A stretch of DNA of 64,000 nt from Gemmatimonadaceae bacterium. Its GTDB lineage: Bacteria > Gemmatimonadota > Gemmatimonadetes > Gemmatimonadales > Gemmatimonadaceae. The first letter of the stretch is position 1, and the number at the start of each line of letters is the position of its first letter. Positions 35,279 through 43,487 of this stretch are shown here, piece after piece. The stretch covers positions 377,995 to 441,994 of the forward strand of contig JADZDM010000002.1 in the NCBI GenBank assembly GCA_020851035.1, written 5' to 3'. Under the pieces are notes generated by a model. The model saw only the letters and a list, made by a program, of their open reading frames with translations, made no database searches and was not told the origin of the DNA. A program made the translations under genes and the position numbers.

Positions 35279-36027
35279 CGGCTGCACCCCACCAGCATCT
35301 CGGTGAGCAGCGCGTCCACGTCCAGTTGCGTATCCACATGGAAGGCGGCGGCGGACGACTTCAGGCGTCCCACCCGCACGCCCATGCCGGCCGGAGACGA
35401 CTGCGCACAGCGGAAGGCCGGCTCGTCGGTCAGCTCGTCGCCCGCGAACACGGCGCCCGGCAAGCCGTTGGCCGTGATCAACCGGGCCAGCGCATCGCCT
35501 TTGTCCGGGGCGCCGCGCGGCACCAGGTTCACGAGGCAGGTGCCGTGCACGACCGTCACGCGGTGCGGCAGCGCCGGCACCACCGCCTCGACGGCCTGCA
35601 GCACGGCTGGGGGCGACTCGGCGTGCCAGTAGTGCACCGACACCGACTGCCCCTTGTTCTCGATCACCGCCCCCGGACAGGTGGCCAGCGCGGCCTCCAG
35701 CAGCGGCAGCCAGCCCGCCACCTCACGCGCCGCCCGCGCGGCGAAGCGTGAGGGTTCCGCACCGTGGTTGCCGATCACGGCCAGCATCGGGATCCCCTCC
35801 AGCCTGCCGGTGGCGTCGGCCACGGAACGGCCCGTGATCACGGCCACCGGCGCCGCGTGCGCCAGGGCGCGCAGCAGTTCCGCCGTCTCGGTGCGCATCC
35901 GCGTCCCGTGGGCATCCGGGCCCAGCGGCGCGAGCGTGCCGTCGAAGTCGAAGGCGAGCAGCGATCCGGCCCCACAGCACTCGCGCAGCAGCTCGACGTT
36001 GCGGCCGGCCAGGACATTGCGTGACAC
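35209..36027 (-). CDS. otsB: Trehalose-6-phosphate phosphatase
   Basis: A 272-residue HAD-superfamily phosphatase. DFDGTLAP at about 27-34 holds the nucleophile aspartate, VITGRS is the second motif, a lysine lies in NKGQSVSVHYWH, and FAGDELTDE near 192-200 is the acidic last motif. The cap and motif order match OtsB, which removes phosphate from trehalose 6-phosphate. It starts one base past the stop of otsA on the same strand, a clear operon. The 3' end overlaps the convergent DUF2156 gene by 70 bp, beyond the last HAD motif, so the extra tail (about 23 residues) is not part of the catalytic core. Confidence 0.93.
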   Translation of the reverse strand: MSRNVLAGRNVELLRECCGAGSLLAFDFDGTLAPLGPDAHGTRMRTETAELLRALAHAAPVAVITGRSVADATGRLEGIPMLAVIGNHGAEPSRFAARAAREVAGWLPLLEAALATCPGAVIENKGQSVSVHYWHAESPPAVLQAVEAVVPALPHRVTVVHGTCLVNLVPRGAPDKGDALARLITANGLPGAVFAGDELTDEPAFRCAQSSPAGMGVRVGRLKSSAAAFHVDTQLDVDALLTEMLVGCSRQARSRNAGLAAATSASGSLAAD

Positions 36028-38319
36028 TCAGCGCCCCACGTGCATCGAAAACTCCGCCAGGGTGAAGGTGCGACGCGCCCGCATGCGCAACTGCGCGGCA
36101 TCCAGCAGCATGCGGCCCGCCCACCGGTACACGTTGTGCTCCGCCACCACCGCCCGCATCGCCCGCATCCGCTCCGCCTGCTCCGCCTTCGGCATGCACG
36201 CCGCCCGTTCCATCGCCGCGCTCGCCTCCTCCAGGTCGTAGGGGTTGACGATGAGTGCATCGGGCAGCTCGTGCGCCGCACCGGCGAACTTGCTCAGGAT
36301 CAGCACCCCCTGCTCGTCGTCCCGCGCCGCCACGAACTCCTTGCTCACCAGGTTCATCCCGTCGTGCAGGCTGCTCACGTAACACATATCGGCAGCGCGG
36401 TAGAATCGGAAGACGCGCTCCGGCTCGTGGTGCGCGCGCAGCAGGATCACCGGCAGGTAGCCGGTGCTGCCGAAGCGGCGGTTGATCCGTTCCACGCCGG
36501 CCTCCACCGCCTCGCGCAGCTGCTGATACTGCGGAATCTCGGTCCGGCTCGGTGCGGCGAGCTGCACGAAGACGAACCGCCCGAGCAGTGACGGCCGCCG
36601 CTCCAGCAGCCGCTCCACCGCCTCGATCCGTTCCTCGATCCCCTTGGTGTAGTCCAGCCGGTCCACGCCGACGGCGAGCACGGTGTCATCCGGCAGGCCG
36701 AGTTCCGAGAGCACCTCGCGCCGCGAGACGGCAGCCGGCGGCACCTGCTCGGTCCAGCGCAGCGGCCACTCCACCGAGATCGGATAGGGGCGCACCAGGG
36801 TCGTCGCACCCTGCCGGATCACGGCGTTGTCGGCCCGGTCGATGCGGGCCTCGAGTGCCGTGTCCACCGTCTCCAGGAACTGGTTGCAGTGCGCCGGCGT
36901 GTGGAAGCCGACGATGCTCGATCCCAGCAGCCCGTCGATCAGTTCCTCGCGCCAGGGACAGATGCTGAACCGCTCCGGGTTCGGCCACGGGATGTGCCAG
37001 AAGGTGATGATCGTCGCGCGCGGCAGCCGCTCGCGGATCATCCGCGGCGCCAGCGCGAAGTGGTAGTCCTGCACCAGCACGATGGGATCGTCCTCCGCCA
37101 CCTCCTGCACCACGGTGTCGGCGAACCGCGCGTTGATCGTGTTGTAGTGCTCCCAGTCGCGCTTGCGGAAGATCGGGCGCGCGTGCGTCTGGTGGCACAC
37201 GGGCCAGAGCCCTTCGTTGGCGAAGCCGTAGTAGTAGCCGCGCTCCTCTTCCTCCGTCATCCAGACGCGACGCAGCCGGTAGCTCTCCTCGCCCGGCGGC
37301 ACCATCAGCCGGCCGTTGGCATCCGACGACTGCCGGTCCGCCGTGCCGCTGCCGTGCGCGATCCAGACGCCGGAGCAGGCGCGCATCACTGGCTCCAGCG
37401 CCGTCACCAGCCCGCTGGCGGGGTGCCGGACGATCACGTCGCCGCCCGGCACACTGTCGTGGATGTACGGCTCGCGGTTGGCCACGATCACGAGGCTGTC
37501 CTCGCGCACGTGCTCGTTGAGCACCACGCGGAGGCGCGTGCGGTTCCAGCGCCCGTCGCGATCCTCCTCCACCGCCGCGGCCGTGGTGCGCTGGGCCAGC
37601 GCACGGACATCGTCGAGCAACGGCGACTCGCCGTGCTTCCACGGCGTGCCCGCCCCGCCGAGCGCGTGCGTGAGCCGGCGCATGAGGCCACCGCGCGTGA
37701 GGCGCGAGGAGAGCAGCGTGAGCAGCGACGACGCGATCGCCAGCATCCCGAACACCAGCGTGGCCCAGCGCTGCACCAGCGCCTCGCGCTGGAGCGCCGG
37801 CGTGAAGTCCTGCAGCAGCACCAGCCGCACCGGCGGCGTGAGGTCGGCCGTGAAGGTCGTGACACTCACGTGCGTGCGGCGTGCGGGGCCACCGCTGGTC
37901 ACCACGCCCCCCTGCGTGCCGCCCTCGTCGCCGCGCCAGCGCGTCACCTGCAGCGTGGCACGATCACACCACGCCGGCTCGGCCGGGAACAGCGCCGTCT
38001 TCACCACGATGGTGGCGTCGGTGCGGCAGAGCGCTGCCGCCACCACGGCATCGTTGCGCACGATGTCCTGCAGCAGCATGCGCAACCGGCGCTGGTCGCC
38101 GGCGGCGTAGGCGGTGAGCACCGGGATGCGCACGCTCCCCGAGGCGAGCTCGGCGCGTGACTGCAGCTCCGACTCGAACCAGGCCCGCGCGGTGCGCGTC
38201 GTGACCACGCCGACCGCGACCACCACGAGGGCGATCGCCGCCAGCAGCGGCAGCAGCAGGCGCAACGTTTCGCGCCAGGAGCCTCGTGACGGGTGCCGGA
38301 TCGGTATTGCCGTGGCCAT
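36028..38319 (-). CDS. otsA: Trehalose-6-phosphate synthase with N-terminal membrane sensor-like module
   Basis: A 763-residue protein. The C-terminal 490 residues are Ots[13 protein letters not shown] near 276-287, [49 protein letters not shown], and [12 protein letters not shown] with the family's catalytic-site residues. It joins UDP- or ADP-glucose with glucose 6-phosphate. Ahead of it lies a transmembrane helix (about 19-41), an extracytoplasmic domain (about 42-184), a second helix (about 185-205) and a HAMP-like linker (about 206-260), as in sensor kinases. Ordinary OtsA is about 460-480 residues and soluble. I start at the ATG preceded by GGAGAG; the frame is open 14 codons upstream. 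otsB follows directly. Confidence 0.9.
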   Translation of the reverse strand: MATAIPIRHPSRGSWRETLRLLLPLLAAIALVVVAVGVVTTRTARAWFESELQSRAELASGSVRIPVLTAYAAGDQRRLRMLLQDIVRNDAVVAAALCRTDATIVVKTALFPAEPAWCDRATLQVTRWRGDEGGTQGGVVTSGGPARRTHVSVTTFTADLTPPVRLVLLQDFTPALQREALVQRWATLVFGMLAIASSLLTLLSSRLTRGGLMRRLTHALGGAGTPWKHGESPLLDDVRALAQRTTAAAVEEDRDGRWNRTRLRVVLNEHVREDSLVIVANREPYIHDSVPGGDVIVRHPASGLVTALEPVMRACSGVWIAHGSGTADRQSSDANGRLMVPPGEESYRLRRVWMTEEEERGYYYGFANEGLWPVCHQTHARPIFRKRDWEHYNTINARFADTVVQEVAEDDPIVLVQDYHFALAPRMIRERLPRATIITFWHIPWPNPERFSICPWREELIDGLLGSSIVGFHTPAHCNQFLETVDTALEARIDRADNAVIRQGATTLVRPYPISVEWPLRWTEQVPPAAVSRREVLSELGLPDDTVLAVGVDRLDYTKGIEERIEAVERLLERRPSLLGRFVFVQLAAPSRTEIPQYQQLREAVEAGVERINRRFGSTGYLPVILLRAHHEPERVFRFYRAADMCYVSSLHDGMNLVSKEFVAARDDEQGVLILSKFAGAAHELPDALIVNPYDLEEASAAMERAACMPKAEQAERMRAMRAVVAEHNVYRWAGRMLLDAAQLRMRARRTFTLAEFSMHVGR

Positions 38320-38534
38320 GCGGCGCTCTCCACTTGCGGTGAACACGCAAGCAACGCGCACGGATCACGTGATGAACCGGAGCAGCGGCCCCGAACGCAG
38401 CGTTGATCAGCCGGTCGGTCAGGCCGCGAGAGACATCCTGCCCAGCAGCCAATGCCGGTGGCCCCGGGACCTCGTCATCGGACCCGCAACGCAGGCCGGG
38501 GTCGGCGGAATGCGCTCCTGCGTACGGCGAGCGC

Positions 38535-39467
38535 TCAGCGATCGGGGCGCGTGTCGATGCCGTCCTGCCCGCTCGTCACCCACGCGGTCCACCAGAGGTC
38601 ACGCAGCATCTGTGCGCCGGCGGCCAGTCGCGTCCGCGTGAATTCGTGATTCTCCATCGCGGTCGTCTCGGCGTTGAACGGGTGGTCCCGGTCGAGCTGG
38701 TAGAGCCGAATGACGTTGGCGTTGGTGGTGAGCAGGTAGTCCACCACACCCTGGCGCAGGTTGCCGTACACCTTCGGCTCGACGTCCACGAGCGGTCGCA
38801 CGTCGTCGAGTCGGATGCGCGCCTGCACGTACGCCGACTCGAAGCGGCCGTGGAAGCGCGTGTCGGTGGCGAAGCCGCCCGGGTTGTCACCCACCCACCC
38901 GTTGTAGTGGATGGTCGTGTGGGCCGGATTCGAGCCGTCGGCGACGTAATGCCCCAGGATGCCGGCGTCGTTCAGGATGCGCGCCTCGATCCACTCGCGG
39001 ACCTGCGCATTCGGCGCCACGCGCCAGGCACGGAATCCGAGCCGCAGGCGCTGGGTCAGTTCCACGATCGCGAACGGCAGCACCCCCACCGTCGCGGGAT
39101 TCACGCCGTGCGCGCGCAGGCTGTCGGCGTACGCGAACCGGTCCTTCGCCAGCAGGGCACCGGTCCGCGAACGCGCCGGGATCATCTCCAGGTCGATGAA
39201 GTGGTCCGGTGCCGTCGCCCCCTCGAGCGCACCATCGCGGGCTGCCTCCACCCGGTTGCGCCAGCGATCCGGTTCGGGGTTCAGGTACGTGAGCTGCGGC
39301 CCCGCGGCGCGGAAGAAGGCGGGCATGTCAGCTGGTACGGCGCCAATGGCCGCCTGCGCCGTGATCCGGTGCCCCGCCTCGCCCCAGCGCGTCGCGCCTG
39401 CCGGGTGCAGGCCGCCGGTGAGGGCAGCGACTGTGGTAACGACCGGGAACAGCCAGGCAGGGGTCAT
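38535..39467 (-). CDS. Secreted P1-nuclease / zinc phospholipase C-like protein
   Basis: A 310-residue exported protein. A signal peptide (TPAWLFPVVTTVAALTGGLHPAGA) is followed by RWGEAGHRITAQAAIG, the start of S1/P1-nuclease and phospholipase C enzymes whose mature N-terminal tryptophan and next histidine bind zinc. Further ligand candidates are the H and D in APDHFIDLE and GHYVADGSNPAHTTIHYNGW, the H-x3-D-x-(S)-N-P-x-H cluster of this superfamily. It is probably a tri-zinc phosphodiesterase in the periplasm cutting nucleic acids or phospholipids; the sequence does not decide. I start at the ATG of MTPAWLF; a GTG seven codons upstream is possible. Confidence 0.82.
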   Translation of the reverse strand: MTPAWLFPVVTTVAALTGGLHPAGATRWGEAGHRITAQAAIGAVPADMPAFFRAAGPQLTYLNPEPDRWRNRVEAARDGALEGATAPDHFIDLEMIPARSRTGALLAKDRFAYADSLRAHGVNPATVGVLPFAIVELTQRLRLGFRAWRVAPNAQVREWIEARILNDAGILGHYVADGSNPAHTTIHYNGWVGDNPGGFATDTRFHGRFESAYVQARIRLDDVRPLVDVEPKVYGNLRQGVVDYLLTTNANVIRLYQLDRDHPFNAETTAMENHEFTRTRLAAGAQMLRDLWWTAWVTSGQDGIDTRPDR

Positions 39468-39486
39468 GGGCGCGTTTCGACGTGGC

Positions 39487-39517
39487 ACACCGGGCGCTCA
39501 GGGAGGGACGCCGGTGT
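39487..39517. promoter_or_regulatory. Inverted repeat between the nuclease-like and dsbD genes
   Basis: ACACCGG (39487-39493) and CCGGTGT (39511-39517) are exact reverse complements 17 nt apart, extending with one bulge (GCG/CG). It lies in the 178-bp region between divergent genes and might be an operator. No clear promoter boxes are visible. Confidence 0.3.
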
Positions 39518-39645
39518 ATCCATGAGATACGCTCAGTCCGCCGGCATCGTTCTCAGTCACGTGCCCCGAAGCCGGCCGGATTGGACCGAGGCGTTATGGT
39601 TCAGTGCGGGGCGTGCCTCGCCCCGGCCACCATCACCAGTCCCGC

Positions 39646-41958
39646 ATGCCTGTCGTCACGCTTCCTGACCGCCCCACCCGCCATTGCACGGCGCGACGTG
39701 GCGACGGCTCGCTGCGACGGACCCTGCGTGCCGCCGCGTTCGCGGGCAGCGCGCTGGCTGTCGCCGCCGGCCGCACAGGAGCGCAGGGCACAGCAGTCCG
39801 CGATCCAAGCCCCCACAGCGATGTCGTGCTGGTGGCCGAGTCGGCCACGGTGGTCCCGGGGCAGCGCCTGACCGTCGCGGTACGCCTCACGCTCGACCCG
39901 GGGTGGCACACTTACTGGATCAACCCCGGCGACGCGGGCCTGCCGCTGACGGTGCAGTGGACGCTGCCGCCGGGGGTGACGGCGGGACCGCTGCAGTTCC
40001 CCACTCCGCGCCTGGCACCGCAGCCACCGCTCATGAGCTACGGCTACGAGCGGGAAGTGCTCGTGCTCAGCGAGCTGCAGGTGTCCGACGCGGTGGCGCC
40101 CGGCACCACGCTGCAGCTCGCCGGCACCGCACGCTGGCTGGCCTGTGCCGAGGTCTGCCTGCCGGCGTCGGGTCCGCTGGCGCTCGCCGTTGCCACCAGC
40201 TCCGCCGCGTCCACAGCGAGCACGCCGCACACGGCAGCCATCGCCGCCACCCGCGCGCAGGTGCCGCGCACCAGCGAGCGCTGGCAGTCCAGCGCCTGGC
40301 GCACGGCGACCGGCTACACCGTGATGTTCATTCCCGACAGCGCCGCGGCGGCAGCTCTGTCGGCGCCATTCCTGTTCGTCGATTCGGCAGGCGTGGTGGA
40401 GCACCCGGCGCCTGAACGCGTGGCGCGCGCCGGTGACACACTCGTGATCGCCCTCACGCGTGCCGCCGGTGCCACGGGCGCCGTGGCGGCGCTGCATGGC
40501 GTGGTGACCGCAGATCGTGACGCGCGCACGCCGACGTCGTGGGCCTTCCGCACCGCAGTGCAGGATCCGTCCGCGCAGCGCCGCGCGCGCGCCGCCGCGC
40601 TGCTCGACGCCGCGGGCCGCGACGTCGGAGGGCTCGGTGCTCCCGGTGCGATTGCCGTCGCCACCGGCACGGCGGAGGGTGGCGCGACCGACGCGGCCCC
40701 GGGCGCCGACATGTCGCTGGCGGCAGCCATCCTGTTCGCGTTCATCGGGGGCCTGCTGTTGAACCTCATGCCCTGTGTCTTCCCGGTGCTCACGGTGAAG
40801 GTGCTGGCGCTGCTGGAGCACGGCGGCACGGCGCAGGTGTCCCGCGCGCGCCGGCACGGATTGGTGTTCGGGGCGGGCGTGCTGCTGTCGTTCTGGATCC
40901 TGGCCGGCCTCCTGATGGCACTGCGAGCCGGCGGGGAACAACTGGGGTGGGGCTTCCAGCTCCAGAGTCCACCAGTGGTCGGGTTGCTGGCGCTCCTGAT
41001 GTTCGCACTCGCGCTCAACCTCAGCGGTGTCTTCGAGATCGGGCTGTCGCTCACCCGCCTTGGCGGCATGGGCGCAGGCCGCAGCTACGCGGACTCGCTG
41101 CTCACCGGCGGCCTCGCCGTGCTCGTGGCCGCCCCGTGCACCGCGCCGTTCATGGGCGCGGCACTTGGCTACGCGCTCGTGCAGCCGGCGCTGCTCGGGC
41201 TCCTCGTCTTCACGGCACTCGGCCTCGGTCTCGCGCTGCCGTTCGTGGTGCTTGCCTCGGTCCCGTCGCTGCTGCGGTTCCTGCCCCGCCCCGGCCCGTG
41301 GCTCGAGACGCTCAAGCAGCTCTTCGCATTCCCGCTCTACGCCACGGCGGTGTGGCTGCTCTGGGTGTTCGGGCAGCAGGCTGGCATCGACGCGCTCGCG
41401 CTCGTGCTGCTGGCCATGATCGTGCTGGCGCTCGGCGCATGGCTGTGGGCGCGCGGTGTGCGCGCCGACCGGGCGCCCGTCAGGATGGTGGCGGCCGCCG
41501 TGATGCTGGCGGCGATTGCACTCACCGCGATCGGTGGCACGCGGATGACGCGGCCGGCGGTGGCCGCCGGCAGCACACCGGTGGCTGGGTGGGAGCCGTG
41601 GTCGGCGGAGCGCGTGGCCGCGCTGCGCGCCGAGGGCCGGCCCGTGTTCATCGACTTCACGGCGGCGTGGTGCCTGTCGTGCCAGGTGAACGAACGCGTG
41701 GCACTGCGCACCGACGCCGTAGAGCGTGCCTTCCGCGACGCCAACGTCGCGCTGCTGCGCGCCGACTGGACGTCGCGCGACTCCGCGATCACCGAGGTGC
41801 TGGCCGGCTTCGGCCGCAGCGGCGTGCCGCTCTACGTGCTCTATCCCGCCGGTGGCGGCGCCGCGACGCTCCTGCCGGCGGTGCTGAGCCCGGGCATGGT
41901 CGTGACGGCGGTGCGGAAGGCCGCCCCCGGCGCCGCATTCGCTGCACGCCCGCGCTGA
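39646..41958 (+). CDS. dsbD: Thiol:disulfide interchange protein DsbD family
   Basis: A 770-residue protein in three parts. The N-terminal signal and periplasmic domain (about 1-330) has GWHTYWINPGDAGLPL and a CAEVC pair (WLACAEVCLPASG). The central domain (about 360-620) has about eight helices with NLMPCVFPVLTVKVL and LVAAPCTAPFMGAALG, each holding one redox cysteine. The C-terminal thioredoxin domain (about 660-770) has FIDFTAAWCLSCQVNERV, with a C-L-S-C active site. It carries electrons from cytosolic thioredoxin across the inner membrane to periplasmic partners such as cytochrome c maturation factors. Start is the ATG of MPVVTLP; a GTG 14 codons upstream is possible. Confidence 0.9.
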   Translation: MPVVTLPDRPTRHCTARRGDGSLRRTLRAAAFAGSALAVAAGRTGAQGTAVRDPSPHSDVVLVAESATVVPGQRLTVAVRLTLDPGWHTYWINPGDAGLPLTVQWTLPPGVTAGPLQFPTPRLAPQPPLMSYGYEREVLVLSELQVSDAVAPGTTLQLAGTARWLACAEVCLPASGPLALAVATSSAASTASTPHTAAIAATRAQVPRTSERWQSSAWRTATGYTVMFIPDSAAAAALSAPFLFVDSAGVVEHPAPERVARAGDTLVIALTRAAGATGAVAALHGVVTADRDARTPTSWAFRTAVQDPSAQRRARAAALLDAAGRDVGGLGAPGAIAVATGTAEGGATDAAPGADMSLAAAILFAFIGGLLLNLMPCVFPVLTVKVLALLEHGGTAQVSRARRHGLVFGAGVLLSFWILAGLLMALRAGGEQLGWGFQLQSPPVVGLLALLMFALALNLSGVFEIGLSLTRLGGMGAGRSYADSLLTGGLAVLVAAPCTAPFMGAALGYALVQPALLGLLVFTALGLGLALPFVVLASVPSLLRFLPRPGPWLETLKQLFAFPLYATAVWLLWVFGQQAGIDALALVLLAMIVLALGAWLWARGVRADRAPVRMVAAAVMLAAIALTAIGGTRMTRPAVAAGSTPVAGWEPWSAERVAALRAEGRPVFIDFTAAWCLSCQVNERVALRTDAVERAFRDANVALLRADWTSRDSAITEVLAGFGRSGVPLYVLYPAGGGAATLLPAVLSPGMVVTAVRKAAPGAAFAARPR

Positions 41959-41980
41959 CCACGCCGGCGCAGCGCGGTGC

Positions 41981-42499
41981 TCACATCGTCGTGTCGGCCG
42001 ACGGGCCGTACGACCCCGGGATCGCGACATCCAGCAGGCGCAGGTACACGCCAAGCTGCGCCCGATGGTGCACGATGTGGTTGATGCCCATGTGACGGAG
42101 CAGGTAGGCGCGCCGGTTGTCGAGGATCGTGTACTCCCCCATCATCATCTTCCACGACCCATCGAGCCGCGCCCAGTCCATCCCCGCCAGCGCCGTATGC
42201 AGTTTCGCCAGCGCGGCATCGAAGACGGCCAGCAGTTCGAGCGTGTTCGCGATCGGCGGCGGGGCGAAGTCCGCGGGATCGAACTGCACCACGTCAGTGG
42301 CGGCCATGGCGGTGAGGAAGTCCGGGAGCTGCGCCACGTGCGATGCGAGGGAGCCCAGCGTCATCGACTTCGGGTGCGGCTTCCAGTCGGCGCGTTCCCA
42401 CGGCACCAGGGCGAGCATGCTGCGCGTGAGGGTCATCTCGGCCCCCAGCTCGGGGTACAGCAGCGCGAGCGGGGCGGCGGTCGCGGGCTCGATCGTCAT
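41981..42499 (-). CDS. DinB family (four-helix, metal-binding) protein
   Basis: A 172-residue DinB/YfiT-type protein. The first helix has LLYPELGAEMTLTRSML, a histidine-bearing ASHVAQLPDFL near 53-63, and the last helix has HMGINHIVHHRAQLGVYLRLL near 136-156. Histidines in these two places give the family's three-histidine metal site. DinB-like enzymes include thiol transferases for bacillithiol and mycothiol and many uncharacterised proteins. It has no signal peptide and is cytosolic. It converges on dsbD and lies upstream of a methyltransferase gene on the same strand. Confidence 0.88.
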   Translation of the reverse strand: MTIEPATAAPLALLYPELGAEMTLTRSMLALVPWERADWKPHPKSMTLGSLASHVAQLPDFLTAMAATDVVQFDPADFAPPPIANTLELLAVFDAALAKLHTALAGMDWARLDGSWKMMMGEYTILDNRRAYLLRHMGINHIVHHRAQLGVYLRLLDVAIPGSYGPSADTTM

Positions 42500-42597
42500 G
42501 GGGCAGCTCCAGGCAGGTGGGGGGCAGCGGCGAACACGGCCACAAGACAAGCCGCGGAGTCACCCATCCGTCAAGCCATGCAGCTGCCGTCCGGAGG

Positions 42598-43386
42598 TCA
42601 GCGCTTCGTCCAGACGTGCAAGGTGGAACGGTGCAGGTCGTCCACCTGCACCGTGCGGTCGGCCGGCCGCGCGTCGACGGCGAAGGTGTTGGAGATGAAC
42701 GTGCTCCCCGGCCGCATCTCCGCCTCCACCTTGGCCCAGAGTGCGGCCATCGGCACCGGCGACAGGTAGGCGAACACGACGTCGTAGCGCGACAGGTCGC
42801 AGTCCCAGAAACTGCCCCAGTGCGCGTGACAGTTGCGATGCCGGCCGGCGGCGATGCGCAGCCAGCTCACCAGCCACGGTACGGGCGCCGACTCGATGCC
42901 GTGGTACTGCCCGTCTGGGCGCGCGGCGCCGAGGTCCAGCAGCACGCCGCCCACGCCGGAGCCCACATCCATGAACGTGAAGGTGCCCGTCGGCAGCAGT
43001 GGCACGAGTGCCGCGCGCACCCGGCTGCTCGAGAGGTACAACGGGACCTGCGTGCGGAAGGTGGACCAGTACACCGCCGCCATCAGCAGGAACGCCGCCA
43101 GCCAGACCCAGGCCGGCACCCGGACCGCGCTCGCCAGCAGCACCGCCGGCGCGAACAGGAGCTGGATCACCATCCACCACGGGTCCAGCCCCGCCACTCG
43201 TCCGACCAGCGCGGCGTAGACACCGGCGACGATGCCTGGCAGGATCGTCGCAACCCGCGGCGACACGGGACCAACCGCGGTGAAGGTGGCGGTCGAGAGC
43301 ACCATGCCGATGCCCTGGCACACCAGCACGATCAGGATCGGCGGAACGCGCCGTTGCCGGGCGGGGGTGGCGGGGGCGTCGCTCAT
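42598..43386 (-). CDS. Membrane-anchored class I SAM-dependent methyltransferase-like protein
   Basis: A 262-residue protein. About four hydrophobic helices in the first 105 residues (ILIVLVCQGIGMVLS, VATILPGIVAGVYAALV, WWMVIQLLFAPAVLLAS, WVWLAAFLLMAAVYW) anchor it. The soluble part contains FMDVGSGVGGVLLDLG near 138-153, the SAM-binding motif I, then a GIES acidic step and DVVFAYLSPVPM near 205-216 with PGSTFISNTF. The arrangement fits class I methyltransferases acting at the membrane, with unknown acceptor. The start is the ATG of MSDAPATPARQ; the frame runs upstream without domain similarity. Confidence 0.8.
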   Translation of the reverse strand: MSDAPATPARQRRVPPILIVLVCQGIGMVLSTATFTAVGPVSPRVATILPGIVAGVYAALVGRVAGLDPWWMVIQLLFAPAVLLASAVRVPAWVWLAAFLLMAAVYWSTFRTQVPLYLSSSRVRAALVPLLPTGTFTFMDVGSGVGGVLLDLGAARPDGQYHGIESAPVPWLVSWLRIAAGRHRNCHAHWGSFWDCDLSRYDVVFAYLSPVPMAALWAKVEAEMRPGSTFISNTFAVDARPADRTVQVDDLHRSTLHVWTKR

Positions 43387-43487
43387 CCCGCAAATCAGCC
43401 GCGTCACGGCACCCGGCGCCACTGCCGACCGGGCGGGGGCGTCACCCGGTGACGTGCGCAACGCCTCCACCGTCCGGCGCGTAGTCG

